Of a DNA stretch of 64,000 nucleotides, positions 1 to 12,379 are shown in pieces. Source of the stretch: Lepidonotus clava (taxonomy: Eukaryota; Annelida; Polychaeta; Phyllodocida; Polynoidae); contig OW387149.1 of NCBI GenBank assembly GCA_936440205.1, positions 15,582,114-15,646,113 on the forward strand, written 5' to 3'. Both the position numbers and the translations under genes were made by a program. Each line of letters opens with the position of its first letter. The stretch's first letter is position 1. Below the pieces are notes generated by a model. That model did no database searches. It had not been told where the DNA came from and was given only the letters and a program-made list of their open reading frames with translations.

Positions 1-170
1 AAATACAATATTGGTGCCACTTAACTTGATCACGTTCAAGGAGGGATATTTAACTCTTCTGGGAAGCGGTGATTGTTTTTTTGTTTTTTAGGGGGTTTTT
101 TTTGTTGTTTTTTTACAGAAAGCATCAAGGCCCATTCGCCCTGGCCGATCATTCTGTAGCGGGGAACTGC

Positions 171-521
171 AATTCTCCCTCCACAGATAGCTTAATTATT
201 CAAGTGTACCTGCAGACTAGCCTAAATCAAGGTTCATTATGGGAAATATGCAGACAAGATCACAAGGATTAAGTATAGAAATTTTCAAAAATCATGGCAT
301 AACTTTGGTTTAAAATAATGGAAAACTAGCATTCACCATTCTTCCATCTTATACCTATAAACATCTAATATCTTTTAAATGGGTTTGAACATTCATTCAT
401 TTTGCATAGAAATAAAGCAAATATTTGTACATTTTCTATAGTTTTTCCTGACATTTGTCTACAAAATCAACCTGCAGGTGCCTAAAATACGGAAAATCAG
501 GTATCCGTGGTAGGGAGAATT
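171..521. mobile_element. Family W non-autonomous TIR element, copy 1
   Basis: The stretch begins AATTCTCCC and ends in the inverted counterpart GGGAGAATT. Further in, ACCTGCAG on the left matches CTGCAGGT on the right. Two more copies of the same organisation and similar interior lie at 18343-18710 and 20789-21156, which makes this a dispersed family of about 350-370 bp. No open frame of note is present, so it is a non-autonomous DNA element of unknown superfamily. Confidence 0.7.
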
Positions 522-843
522 ATCCCTGTAAATCGCTTGTAATCCTGCATCCAACATGTGAAATCTTTGCTTAAAACGTTTTACTGTCGTTTCACTTATA
601 GTTTTTCCAAACGATAACCCCCGACAATTTTCGTATTGCGTAGCTCACACCCCCACTGGGGCCGGTCCGGTTGAGGGTGGGGGCAGCCCCTATAACCCCC
701 TCCCCCTTTTTTTCTTTTTTTGGTTGTTATTTCATTTCTTTACTTGTTTCTTTATTTTTTCCAATTTTCGGTTTAGGTTGCAAACAAAGAGGGGGAAATG
801 CTACTGGCATCCATACAAGTGTAAGTTGTATAGCCTAAATCTC
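522..843. other. Unassigned sequence before the CCCCT array
   Basis: No gene is seen. A C-rich and G-rich patch near 640-700 (CACCCCCAC, then GTGGGGGC) could pair into a short hairpin, and a T-rich tract precedes the satellite. Confidence 0.4.
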
Positions 844-1185
844 CTCCCCTCCCCTCCCCTCCCCTCCCCTCCCCTCCCCTCCCCTCCCCTCCCCTCCCCT
901 CCCCTCCCCTCCCCTCCCCTCCCCTCCCCTCCCCTCCCCTCCCCTCCCCTCCCCTCCCCTCCCCTCCCCTCCCCTCCCCTCCCCTCCCCTCCCCTCCCCT
1001 CCCCTCCCCTCCCCTCCCCTCCCCTCCCCTCCCCTCCCCTCCCCTCCCCTCCCCTCCCCTCCCCTCCCCTCCCCTCCCCTCCCCTCCCCTCCCCTCCCCT
1101 CCCCTCCCCTCCCCTCCCCTCCCCTCCCCTCCCCTCCCCTCCCCTCCCCTCCCCTCCCCTCCCCTCCCCTCCCCTCCCCTCCCCT
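844..1185. repeat. CCCCT pentanucleotide tandem array
   Basis: About 68 perfect head-to-tail copies of CCCCT fill 342 bp with no visible substitution. The complementary strand is a continuous AGGGG array, a sequence class able to form G-quadruplexes. Because 5 is not a multiple of 3, the array reads open in all frames and yields artificial LPSPP- or EGRGG-type peptides. Perfect uniformity suggests recent expansion, and the true length may be uncertain if assembled from short reads. Confidence 0.97.
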
Positions 1186-1938
1186 ACCATAGTTGTTGTT
1201 TTTTTTTTGTTTTTTTTTAACTAGATCGGCTTGAGCAGTTGAGAGGTAGGCTGGAGAGGGTTTTGTGCGTGACTGACTGCTTAGGTGCGAGCAATTTCGA
1301 GAAGTGTGTGGGGGATGTGGGGTCGTATTTGCTCCTAAGGCTTGGACTGTATGTGAACATGTCAGAGATTACAAAATACATTTTCTAATTCTAGAATGAA
1401 ATTGGTCCATTTGATCTGGCATGGTCCGCTTATAATCTAATTCTGATGTTCTCTGGTTCATAATATAATTATTTAATAAGGAGAAATACTCTTTACAGAC
1501 AGCCCCCGAAATGCATTAAAACTATTGAAAACCTTTATCATCTGAGATGAATAATATATACCGATATACATACGCATGTAAGGTTTTGTAATCCACTTGG
1601 CAACGATGCTTTTCAAAAATGTATTACCTGAAATAATTATAGTCACGACAAATCATGATAGCAGCAACAGTCAATCCCCATAATATTATGGCATTTACTT
1701 TTTGTATTGCCTTCACTCAGGATATCGGCCTGAGGTATAATTTATGTATGCCTGATGACTTTTTAGCCTTATACCTTCAACGTGACTCAAATTCATGATA
1801 GATGTATATAGTTATATCTGTACATGTAAATCTATCACTTCATTGTGATAAAACCCAGATAGATAATTAGGGCGTAAAGCAACGAATAACCAACAAATTA
1901 TCAAGCGTTTAACACACATAAATGTACATGTAAATATG

Positions 1939-1940
<2 letters not shown>
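1186..1940. other. Unassigned intergenic sequence
   Basis: No coding or repeat structure is recognised in this AT-rich stretch between two satellites. Confidence 0.4.

Positions 1941-2008
<68 letters not shown>
1941..2008. repeat. (GT)n dinucleotide microsatellite
   Basis: About 34 uninterrupted GT units. The frame that reads TH repeats on the minus strand is an artefact of the microsatellite. Confidence 0.97.
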
Positions 2009-2010
<2 letters not shown>

Positions 2011-3222
2011 ATCTCTAGATCTCTTAATATAGATATATTATATAGGGGGAAAAATAATCATATTTTACATCATTCAAAACACATGCATACATGTACATGT
2101 ATATGTTGGATGTAAATGTGTCTACCCTTGTAACTCAGGAATGTTTTATAGATACATGCGTATACATAGATAATTATAAGGTAATATGTTAACATATAGG
2201 TACAATATATAAGGAACATATACCACACAATATAGAAGAAAATAAAACAGTGAACACTGTACAACTACCCACTTCCTTCAGACATTAGCAGGTTAGACCC
2301 AGTTCTAAAACCAATACTGTATAGACTGAGGTGTTTGTGGTATGCGTGACTACAGTATGGCCACATATTACCCAGCCATTTCTCAGACTTGTAACATGGA
2401 GAGGGGAGACCAAGTAAGTAGAAAAAGGTGAGACTTGTGCTACTTTCTCCCAGCAATAAGCGTCTACTAAAACGAAAGCGAAAGAAGAAAACCTGAACGA
2501 TTGTTACCGAACAGGTGGAAATGGAAAAAGACTCCAATAGACTTGGTTGTGGAGGTCTGGGATGGTGGGAAGTGGTTAAATGTATTTCTGGAGAGCTTAA
2601 GCACCATTTGGCTTAAGTTTCGATAATAATGTATCGGAAGTACCCCTTGGGTGCTTTCGAAACTTTACCAAGTATTAACATTTTATTAACAAAATCGTTG
2701 AGTATTCAGTGTATTCCACTCCCCAGTATTATTTCCCAAATAGTCAACGGTTATAAGAGATAATTATAAGTATGCTTTATTTCAAAAGTATGCTTTATTT
2801 CAAAAGTATTATCTAGATTATCAAGGATTTCAACCAGTCTTTAAAATTTAATGCTGCATGTATTGTGTGCATGGTTTTCCATCTTAAGCATGGGCATATC
2901 TTAATTCTCAGTATTCAGAAGCATTCAACCTACCAAAATACCATGAGTGTTGAAATACATATTTCTGCAGAAAACAATTACTTGTAAATATAAAGAATGT
3001 CTGAACATATCACAAAATGTGTTTATTCAAACTTATGTAAATCTCCAATCTCAATTAGTCCCTATACCTTCAAATGTCCAATCACCAATGTCTCATGACT
3101 GTAAAGTCTTAAGAAAGAACCATGATAGGAATTGTGTACATATTATGTATATTTAATGGACGTTTTACGACGTCGTGAAAAGCACAATAATTGTGGCGAT
3201 GCTTTGTTTAAAAAAAGTACTA
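2009..3222. other. Unassigned intergenic sequence with a short duplication
   Basis: No gene is recognised. At 2770-2806 an 18-bp segment beginning AGTATGCTTTATT occurs twice in tandem. A GTAAGT splice-donor-like hexamer lies near 2413, but no convincing exon was found beside it. Confidence 0.4.
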
Positions 3223-3432
3223 TAAAAGCACATATTTTCACATCCAAAAATTGAGTCTATTTCACAAAATGACCATTTTTGACAACTGAATGCATTGGGT
3301 TTCTGTAACAGCCCATAAATGGAAATCCCTAGCATATATTTCCACATCAAAAAATTGTGTCTATTTGACAAAATGACCATTTTCAACAACTGAATGCATT
3401 GGGTTTCTGTAACATCCCATAAATGGAAATCC
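3223..3432. repeat. 104-bp tandem duplication
   Basis: Two consecutive copies, offset by 104 bp, each contain TGCATTGGGTTTCTGTAAC followed by CCCATAAATGGAAATCCC. They differ at a handful of positions, so the duplication is moderately old. No coding frame runs through both copies. Confidence 0.85.
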
Positions 3433-4003
3433 CCAAACTCAGTTAGTCCCTACAACTACATATTCAGACCCATCCAGATTTATCAGGTGTTGGGTGATCG
3501 GTCTTTTTTCCCTTTAAGTGCGGCTATAAACTTTTGACCTTCCGATGAGAGCTCGAGGTGAAACCCATTTCCTATTTCCGGGGGTAAGCTCCCCGATCAA
3601 TGTTTACAAATGGATCCAGTGGGGTGATCTGTAAATGGGTTGGTGAGTAAATTGTCAGCTGCTTGGAGTGTGGAGAGGCCATGGGACTTTAACTGTATGG
3701 TGGGAGAACATGGATATATGAATGTGTCACTGGCAGGCCAATTTGAATTGGTGGTGCATTTTATGCATTAAAGATTTAATTCTTCTATTCTATTCCTGAA
3801 GGTTATTTTTAATCTAGTACCTTCTAACACAACAGAAAGTCTCGTTTATGCTCTGCATCTCTGGCGTTTCTTTATTATACGTTCCAGGGTAAGCTCCTTG
3901 ATCGAAGTCTACAAATGAATCTTTTCAGGATATTGGACAGAACTGAATTATCGTTGCAAACACCAAAAATGCAGTCAGAACCCAAACCAATATTCAAGAC
4001 TAT
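3433..4003. other. Unassigned sequence with a spaced direct repeat
   Basis: A segment of about 35 bp beginning GGTAAGCTCC occurs at 3583 and again, diverged, at 3888 in the same orientation, about 305 bp apart. Nothing else is recognised. Confidence 0.45.
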
Positions 4004-4206
4004 CAGGGGAGGATACAGGATTTTTAGAAGGGGGGAGGGGGGTCAGCATGAAGGCTAAATACTAAAATGGTGTGCATTCACAAGCACGTGTGCGGCATTT
4101 CCCCCTCATTCTTTAGTTTGGGGGTCAACCAAAAGGGGGGGGGAGGGAGGGGGGGGATCAGGACCCCTTGGAACACCCCCCCCCCCCCCCACTGGATCTA
4201 CTCCTA
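4004..4206 (+). mobile_element. hAT-like non-autonomous element, copy 1
   Basis: The left end CAGGGGAGGATACAGGATTT and a right end resembling CTGGATCYACYCCT match the CAGGGGYGGATCCAGG-type termini known from hAT MITEs. The interior (GTCAGCA, GGCTAAATACTAAAATG, TTTAGTTTGGGGGTC) recurs in the copies at 36486-36629, 37687-37861 and 55401-55576. Long G and C homopolymers near the right end vary between copies. No clear 8-bp target duplication was seen here. Confidence 0.65.
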
Positions 4207-4468
4207 ACTGATTGTCAAGTTGGGTTAAACCGGGCAGTGTGGCAAGGCTTTAAGGGGTGGAGGTTAATCAAGAATCAATGTGTGCACACCTGACTGCCCA
4301 AACCCCTGTCAATTAGGTCATGTCTCTCTACCCCTTTAACACTAGTCCCTTAAGGCTATCAGCTAATATCATGGCTCATTGCATAATTCTACCATTATCA
4401 TTAGGGGCCATCTATTAACTACGCATGTATTTTAACGAACTTTCCCCCCAACCCAGTTTAGTATAAAA

Positions 4469-4902
4469 TAAGCCTATCCCAGTTCAGACTAAAGTTTACC
4501 AAGAAATATCCTCAAAATGCTTTCGTGCTTATTCCTTAAGACAGTTGCATACTTCAAAATGAACCAAAGCAATTTGGCTGGCAGATTGCTCCTAAAATTT
4601 CTTAAACATGACCTTCTATTTTGGATATTTCCCCATAGGAACCAATGGTAAAGCCTACAAGCCCATGTCATAATGTCCATCCCTATTTTGCACTGAAATA
4701 CAGCATTTTAATTGGCTGGCATACCTGGAAATCTATCAATTGACAGAATTTAAGAAATGATTATGTTTTAGTAGTATTTGGGAATATTGAAAAATATAAT
4801 TATTGAGTAACCTTAACTCTAGGAGACAAGTTTGGCTTATATGTCTATTATGTCCAAACCTTACCAAACCCTGGGATATACCCAAGCTGGGATGGGCTTA
4901 TA
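4469..4902 (+). mobile_element. Family U TIR element, copy 1
   Basis: The ends are AAGCCTATCCCAG and the inverted CTGGGATGGGCTT, with TA beside each end. A diverged copy in the opposite orientation occupies 40988-41399 and shares interior words such as AACTCTAGGAGACAA and AATTGACAG. There is no coding frame. It is a non-autonomous DNA element of undetermined superfamily. Confidence 0.65.
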
Positions 4903-5456
4903 GCCATTACAAACCTATTAAAGCCCTTGACCCCCCTCTCCTTCTAACCCAACTCCCCCTTGGGGATTCCGTGAAGAATTGACAGTTTGAAGTTGTACAA
5001 GTAACTGAATGCACTTTCAGTGACTGAGCAATGTGTAAAATAATTCAAAATCAAATATCCAATCATTTACAGACATCGGGAAGCAATGAACTTTGAGCAA
5101 AAATCCATAAAAACACAGAATATAAATTGCAATTACAGTTTCGCAGTCTAATGGCGAAGCTCTGATATTGATTTCTGTTTATCAATTTGTGTATTCAGTT
5201 AATAGTAAGGAAACATTTCCCGCTGGCCCTATTTAGCACCCGTTATAATCTTTGCTAGAAGCACGTGCCAGTTTGATATTGTCAATTAATTGATAGAATA
5301 TCTTTTACATACAATATACACAAAACATTAATTCATCAGAGAAAACACGCTGCTGCCGTAGTGTATTCTCTGTTTTTCTTATAATATAAATAACCGTGAT
5401 TGACACAAGATATTACAAGCGGAATGTAAATTATCAACAAAGTGAGATTAAAATAA

Positions 5457-5713
5457 TGTAGCCAAGACCAATGAATTCAACAAAATTGTCCAAACTCAAA
5501 TAACTATGGGAAACCATTCCTTGAGCCTATTCCTGATCCATGTTAAAATCAAAACCATGAAATATGGAACTATTACCATCTCTCTTGGAATTCTACTTCA
5601 TTTTGAGTTGGTTTTCACAGCTAATACTTTACCACAGACTCATCTAATATATTTCTATACTTATCTGATTGTTTAAAAGATTTGTCAAATATATTGGTTT
5701 TGGGTCCCTCTAA
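5457..5713. mobile_element. T2/Kolobok-type TTAA element, copy 1 (worn ends)
   Basis: The interior matches the element at 39845-40207 over most of its length (TCCTTGAGCCTATTCCTG, TTTTCACAGCTAATACTTTA, TATATTGGTTTTGG). Its own ends are degraded relative to the TTAAAGGGAGCCAAAACC terminus of the other copies. Termini starting TTAAAGGRR within TTAA sites are known for T2-type MITEs linked to the Kolobok superfamily; that assignment is inferred from the ends only. Confidence 0.65.
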
Positions 5714-6487
5714 CTGTACACATAGTCCTCGCTTTAACAAAGTACCATGTCTTGCTCTTCCCAACAGTGTTAAGCCTAGGGATGTATGAGGCCAAAGTTC
5801 CTGGAAGAACACCCAAACAGGGCTCCATACCTCCAAAAGTTGCATACATTATAGATCCATATTTCATTCATTACATGGATACGCACACAAAAAGCTTTGA
5901 TGCGCACTGTGCACTCATGTGCACAAGTTATTATAATCAGTAACAGGCATTTACTATGTTCTTAAATCATTCCTTATGTCTCACATCCAAAAGAAATACA
6001 GATATTTTATCATGTGAGGTGTCAATGTAATATCCTGTTCTTGGAATGAAATACATATTTATAATGTGCACATAATATGACACTTTGGACAAACACACCA
6101 GGCACATTCGCACTGCAGCAGATACTGATCTCAAACAATCTCAAATCAGGTTTTGTTGATCCACATAAAGGTGTAATGGGTAGCAAATTGTAATATTAAC
6201 ATAATTATGGGCCTCTCTCATTTTTTACCACACTAGATTTCATGCCCAAATGAAACTCGTTCCCATTCTACAGTTTGAAGATGCTGATTTTGAAATGTTG
6301 GATTTTAAGGTCCATTCAGTAATTGTTCAGCTCTATCGAAAGGAAATCATCGTTTGATTAATCACTAAGTACTTAAGACCGAATTTATGGGGCTTAAAAC
6401 AACAAAAAGGAAAGGTGATCCAACAGACATCTTAGGGAATCAAACCCAGACCCACCACACATAACTCTCACATGCTATCCACAGGTG
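5714..6487. other. Unassigned intergenic sequence
   Basis: No gene or repeat is recognised. Confidence 0.4.
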
Positions 6488-6632
6488 TTAACACACAAAG
6501 TGACAAAAGGCACTAAGTGACAAAATTTTACCACTTATTGCCTTTTTGCCACTTAGTGCCTTAAGGGTGACACTAAGTGACAAAAAATTCAGATTTTGTC
6601 ATTTAGGGCCCTTTGGTCACTTGGTGCCTTAA
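6488..6632. mobile_element. TTAA-bounded foldback element
   Basis: The segment starts and ends at TTAA. Its arms are built from CACTAAGTGACAAAA-like words in both orientations (GTGACAAAAGGCACTAAG on the left; its inverted relatives at 6550-6570 and 6595-6628). Most of the 145 bp could fold back on itself. A related fragment, GGCACTAAGTGACAA, lies near 25618. Confidence 0.65.
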
Positions 6633-6969
6633 CAACTGGACCAACCCCATCCTCCACTACATTTTACAAATGGCCTACTACTGGTACTAGTCAAGCTAGG
6701 CCCATGATTATGTGCAGTAGACCAGTCAAATCGCACCCCAGTGTGTGGTGGGGTCTTCCACTCACTACAACAACCCTACCCCTTCCTGCCCTTAATATTC
6801 CTGTCACATGTCTTCCTCCATGACCTCCTGCACCCCCTGCCCCACCCCATCAGAGTCTGCCCGGATGGTAAATGGCTCCAGGGTTGGTGCACCAAGACAC
6901 AGTTTGTTTGGGAGTTTTTCGAAAGGCTGTCTCTGACAAAGTATGCCCGAGCAGACGCCTCGTACCCAC

Positions 6970-7426
6970 TTAAGCCTCATACCCACTAACCGATTTTACC
7001 ATCGCTGGGCGACGGGCGACTGGGAGAATAGTTGTCATCTTCGCCGGGCAAATGGAATATCAGGAAAGTTTGATTATTTCCCAGTGATTTTCCCAACAAT
7101 TTTCCCGACGATTCTGTCGACTATCGCCAGTCGCCCAAAACATACACTATACCAACGGGAGACGCCCAGCGATCTGCAGTTACCTGGCGATTTCACCAAT
7201 GATTCTCCCAGTTTCCCGTCAACTGGCGACAGTTAAAACCGTCCAGTGGGTATGGGGCTATAGATCTGGTGTTACACTTCAAGACAAGAGCTGCGATATG
7301 ACAATGTCACAGACGAATAACACACATTGGAGACAAAATAAGTTGTTACACATGTGTAGAAAATCTAAAATTTCAAATTTCAAACAATTATATCACTCCC
7401 ATCACAGATCAAAATCGTGTAGTCTA
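6970..7426. mobile_element. Family M foldback arm plus centre, one-armed copy
   Basis: From 6970 to 7262 lies an arm whose ends are GCCTCATACCCACTAACCG and the inverted counterpart of GCCCCATACCCACTGGACG. It is followed at 7263-7426 by a segment whose start (GGTGTTACACTTCAAGAC) and inverted end resemble the centre of the composite palindrome at 29313-29509. The second arm seen there is missing here. Just upstream, 6957-6969 repeats the first bases of the terminus (GCCTCGTACCCAC), so the left end is partly duplicated. Confidence 0.65.
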
Positions 7427-9102
7427 ATAAGGCTTTCAGTCGGTCACAGACTTCTCGACTCTTTATGAGCCAATAATTTCTCAATCACCTGGAATTTCTT
7501 ACAATTGTGATATTTTCCCTATGCTTCATGACTGTCTGCAACAATCTTATCAGTGTCTATATGATTAAGCATTAGACGTGTTGGGTCGTAAGAATGTAGT
7601 GTGTGCCCAGCTTTAAAACATGGTTCACACCTGATGATTGTTTCGATTACAACAAGCATATTGATAATATTGGGAATCATGAACGACTTCTTCCTATATT
7701 TCTTTTTGGTAGTTTAGACCAATATTATCGATGTCCTGAATTACTATAATATATCGCTAACTTATTTCCTGAATTATAACATAATATTTTGTGTAGCAAA
7801 AACTTCATCAAAATTGTTATTTCAGGAGTGGTGGTGATGTAACTGTTCTGTAACCATATGGATCTTCCTCTTGTTGTCACATCACTATATATCATAAATC
7901 CGGATCCGTAACTGTTTCTTCACTCACATTTCAACTGCCATACCAATAGCCTTGCCAGGAATTCTTAGAGTCGATGTAACTAAGAAGATAAAATATATAT
8001 TTTCCTTTTTATTTATGTCCAAACCAATCACCTGAATTCCTTGTTATTCACATTGTTATTCAAAATAAACCAGAACAACACAATCAGGAGATACATGTCT
8101 TAAAACTAAGGATACAAAATGTACATGACAGTGCATCATACTGACAGGTGATTGCTAAAAGGGTAGCTATATATAGCACAATCGGCACGCATTAGATCAC
8201 TTTAGTGAGTACAGGGCTTTACAGTTCACTTCTCTGCATATGCAGCTGATCAATTTACTTTTAGAATGTAATGGGTTCTATATTTGAACAAATGTGGTAA
8301 TGTACAGGTTAACTACTTCCAACGAACCCTTCCACAGATGTTATAACCATTCTTATTATCTTATACATGCTCATCTAATATAGACCTATGGCCACCTTAA
8401 ACAATAATTTATAAACTCTAAATATCATTTAGCATCTATGTAAAGCATTGCAGAAATTGCCATCAGAGATCTGTATCTCTCTCTGCCATGGTGTATTCTC
8501 TACATCTTTTACATACAACGCTCAAAGAACAATTAATCCCATAGATTATGATGAGTTAAAACTGAACTAATGTTGGTCTAATGAAACAAAACTGACCACT
8601 AAGCTAGGAGGTAAAACATGTTTACTACATCAATATTGCTCTCAGTCTAGTGTTTAAGGGTGCTTCCCAATACCGCCAAAGTCCCCTTTAAGCACCATGC
8701 TTTAAGCCGGTGCTTCCAGGTTCTGCCATTTAGAGTGACAATAGAACCAGCGCAGTATGAGAATTGTAGCAACTGCCAGCAACTAGCTCCAGTCCGCTGG
8801 GAACTGGCAGGCTGCTACTGATTTGTCCAATGAGTGGTCAGAAAACCAGCGCCAGATGCTGAGACAAGCGAAATGGCACTGTGGTATTTTTCTGTTTTTT
8901 GTTTTTTTGTTTTTCTGTGGAGCAAAGTTCATGGCCATCTATTACAGTTTTGGCTATGGCCATAATAGCATTATGTATCCTGACAACGCATGCTCTCCCA
9001 TCCAACTAATGCCATGTCATTTGGAGTTTAACAAGCTCTGTTATTGGATTTAATACAACAGTGAATATTGAAACCAGCTGATGCATAGTCATGATTGAAT
9101 TC
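7427..9102. other. Unassigned intergenic sequence
   Basis: No gene is recognised. Near 8650-8735 the words GGTGCTTCC and TTTAAG recur, hinting at a decayed TTAA-type insertion too worn to define. Confidence 0.35.
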
Positions 9103-9113
9103 TCATTTATTTT

Positions 9114-9308
9114 CTGTCAAATATTATGTAAAATTTGCATGTTTGATGTCATTGTGAAACAGTAGAGATGAAAAATTAAGGCAAAATGTCAAGTGTTAAA
9201 GCGTTTTACTTCCCCCATCTGGGCTCCAATTGTATCATACAACATTGCCCTTTTGTGCAGAAAACTATGTCTTGGGTTTTTAGAAACTCCAGCTCCAACC
9301 CACTTAAG
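9114..9308 (+). repeat. Dispersed repeat X, copy 1
   Basis: This segment matches 12685-12893 on the opposite strand: GTAAAATTTGCATGTTTGATG, shortened here to its first 20 bases, is GTAAAATTTGCATGTTTGAT; GTTTTACTTCCCCC and AATTGTATCATACAACA are also shared, as is CAGCTCCAACCCACTTAAG at the end. No TIR, poly-A tail or pol III box was identified, so the class is unknown. Confidence 0.7.
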
Positions 9309-9310
9309 CC

Positions 9311-10319
9311 ACACTTCATTACCTACAAATATCATATTATTGTGACTGATGGAACCCTTGCAAAGTTAAACATCTACAAGTCCTAATTTTATATTATTAT
9401 CTGTAAAAATAAATAGCACATCATATGCATGTTATTCGATTCATGCTCATTTGTACTAAGGTATTAATGAGAGAATGTCTTACTAATTTACAGAAATGTA
9501 CTTGGATACTGAAACGCATTATTTGAATGTACCCTTAATCATTGAAATGTGATCCATACCCAAGTCCAAAGAGTTATTTGGCTTGGCCTAACACTGCCAA
9601 ACTGTCAATTGGGCAACATTGTCAGTTTTTACCGAATGCCACCTGGAAATTGATTTTTGTTATTCAGAGTTATTAAACCGGCACAGGTGCGTTTGGAAAG
9701 GCAACAATGTGGAACAAAAACAGGTTCAATGGCGCTCAAATGCATCAGTTTTGCAGAGAATTGAGCCAAAGTATCAATACAACTGTCTAAAAGGTGATAA
9801 AAGGTCGAGTGGCCATCATTCAAACCTTAGTGCACTATCGTGTTGGTTTTGCTATTTCGGTGCAGTTATAGCCACGGGGAAAAAAGAAATTACACTCTTT
9901 TTCCATTTGTCGAAATCGAAGGAAGTTGTTATGTTTCGTGAAATGGGGCCATCTTATTTTCAATCTGAGTATTGAAATGCACCCTTTTGACCTTGCCACT
10001 TTTAGTCTGTATAGATTTCAGGATTTCAATGTAGGGAAGTAGAAATAAGAATCTAAGTGGTGTTTTTTCTCCGTCACTTGAACAATCTGTAATTTCAGAA
10101 TGCATTACATTGTATAATACCTTATTTTGTTGACCAGAGGCTGACAATTTAACCCAGCTATGATTGCAATGATTGAATTAACTTTTATATTGTTGTACTA
10201 TCTTTATTCTCACAATTGTCTTTGAGTTAGCAGCTAGTTTACAGCAATTTTACATCTGCCCGTTGATAAATATGATATCGCGCTGTAATTTATATGGAAT
10301 AGCTTTAATATTTTATGGA
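9311..10319. other. Unassigned intergenic sequence
   Basis: A 118-codon open frame at 9619-9975 (+) resembles no family I know and has no visible domain. The rest holds nothing recognised. Confidence 0.3.
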
Positions 10320-10554
10320 TAAAGGCCATATTCCACTATGCATCATTTCACTTGCGTCGAGCCAGGAATGCAAGGAAACACAAGAAAACGCACAGAATTT
10401 GCTTGTGTTCATACTTCCGTTGGGATAATGCAATTATGTAGGTTTCTAGGTACTTGCGTTCAGATACCATCATATTGGTACCTGAAACACAATCTACTTG
10501 CGTTTCCTAATTAGATGAAATGCAAGCGCCACTAAACCTATAGTGGAATATTAT
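10320..10554. mobile_element. Family N TTAA-type TIR element, copy 1
   Basis: The left end GGCCATATTCCACTATGC and the right end CTATAGTGGAATATTATAG are inverted copies of the ATATTCCACTAT core found in the elements at 25196, 47064 and 56427. The flanking TTAA has decayed to TA-containing sequence here. The interior repeats CTTGCGT-like words, as in the other family members. Confidence 0.65.
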
Positions 10555-10556
10555 AG

Positions 10557-10695
10557 TAAGAAGTACCGCAGGGGGCGTCCGAGGGTGGCTGTACGACCCA
10601 TAGGGGATCATCACAAACCGAGGGCGAAGCCCGAGGTTTGTATGATCCCCATGGGTCATCCAGCCACCTGAGGATGACCCCAAAGGTACTTCTTA
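10557..10695. repeat. 139-bp near-perfect hairpin (foldback)
   Basis: The sequence opens TAAGAAGTACC and closes GGTACTTCTTA. Between them, arms of about 65 bp pair almost throughout (GGTGGCTG with CAGCCACC, GGGGATCAT with ATGATCCCC, ACAAACC with GGTTTGT) around a loop of only a few bases, GAAG. It abuts the right end of the preceding TIR element. Whether it is an independent foldback transposon is not known. Confidence 0.85.
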
Positions 10696-12003
10696 TGTTT
10701 ATCACCCAAGAAATATTCAAAATATGTCAGAATTACTGAGACATAGGTGTCGACAGTGAGCGGTGCGTATGGCTTGGCAATACGCCCTGCACACAATACG
10801 CACCTCTCGTCGGCAGAGCGGGTGATAAAGCCTTTATATGTTGACCAACAAAAGCTATTGATCATATTACACCAATTACTACAAGAAATCTTAGTACGAG
10901 ATGCATAACCCAGTTTCCTGAAATCCACAAATACTACATGTAATTCAAACGTCTTTTTGTGATGCTATGAGTCAATAGGTAATGGAGATACTGCTAGGGT
11001 ATCTTTACAGGAAATATTCATTGTCTAATAGAGTATTCAGAAAAGAAATTGGTCAAATAATCATTTATATATATTTTAAGAATAAATACCAAATGTGCAA
11101 TCATACATTTTAAATTGTGCTACTAAGGACATATTATATTATATCAATCACTAATTACTAATTACTAAGTGCATAACCTATATACTGACGTCAATACATT
11201 AACTGACAGGAAGTCCATTAGCTATAAGACCCATGAGGGTTCAGAGTCAGCCAATTAGAGAAACTAGTTTGACCGGAAAGAGGGAGAATTTCACACTGGC
11301 TATGACCCTAGGATCGGATTCCAAATAACATAATTATTTTGACTCTCAGTTGGTAGTGTTTCAGACTTACATTCCTATCCCTCGGGTGTTATGTATAGGC
11401 CTAGTTAAGATGAATGAGTGCAAAAATACTTTTGTCTTAAAATTCAAGATGAACGTAATAGATAATTATGACTGGGGTGAAACCCGTCCCTAGTTCGTGA
11501 AGAAACTATGAAATATCATGATTTAAAAATGAGACTTAAAATTTTTTTAAATTGTTCATACACGTACCTTAAGTCTTATAAGTAAGATAAATGTTAAAAT
11601 AAGCACTCCCTGAAATAAACACCTTAATGGAACAGGGTATGAACAAACAAAATATTAATGTTGGAAACCGCATGACACGTATACATATGGGACATTTAGA
11701 AAGTGTTTTCTCATAAGGGCACTTTGTGTTTTTAATGTATAATCAATACTTTGTGTTAAGCCCCAGTTCATAAAGTGAGGGACTATACCAAACTAGAAGA
11801 TAGTGGGTTAAGTCTTTGGACGCTTAATGCCTTATCAGGCATGAAGCTGTCACTGAGAACCTCCAGCTCCCTCTATTGTTTGCCCCCCAGACTATTTGCT
11901 TCACCATGACTGATGGCCCCGACCCCTAACATCCACATGACAACATTTTGTAAATTCATAAATTCTACGCAGTGACATAAACCTTGATGACAAAGAAGGA
12001 GCG
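10696..12003. other. Unassigned intergenic sequence
   Basis: No gene or repeat is recognised in this AT-rich stretch. Confidence 0.4.
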
Positions 12004-12379
12004 TTAAAGGGAGCCAAAACCAACAATGGGTCAAAATTTGGCAAAATGTACTATTGAAATATAATCTATGACCATAACTGATCATGAGGCCCATGATAAA
12101 ATATAGACTGTGAAAACAGGCTTTAACTTCCTCAAAATACAATAAAACATGTCCCTGGCCAATTTTGGTGACCCACTAAAATTGGTCTGTTTACAAACAT
12201 TGCTGTCTACAGAGAGGAAAGAGAGGCATTTTATGGAATTCAATTTAAATTCAAGTTAGTTTTCAAGGTTAAACTGTACCACTAGCTATGGTTAGACTCA
12301 TAAAATGTATTTCTATAGCAACTTAAGTTTGCAAAATTTTGTCCCATTTAAGCACATCATTGCTTTTAGTTCCCTTTAA
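12004..12379. mobile_element. T2/Kolobok-type TTAA element, copy 2
   Basis: It begins TTAAAGGGAGCCAAAACCAA and ends with the inverse of TTAAAGGGAACTAAAAGCAA. The ends match the element at 39845-40207. The interior is mostly different apart from a GTTTACAAAC word, suggesting a distinct subfamily using the same termini. Confidence 0.75.

Noticed and set aside
724-1224. Long open frames on both strands through the CCCCT array
   Set aside because: They are a by-product of a stop-free pentamer repeat; the peptides are pure LPSPP or EGRGG repeats with no flanking coding signal.
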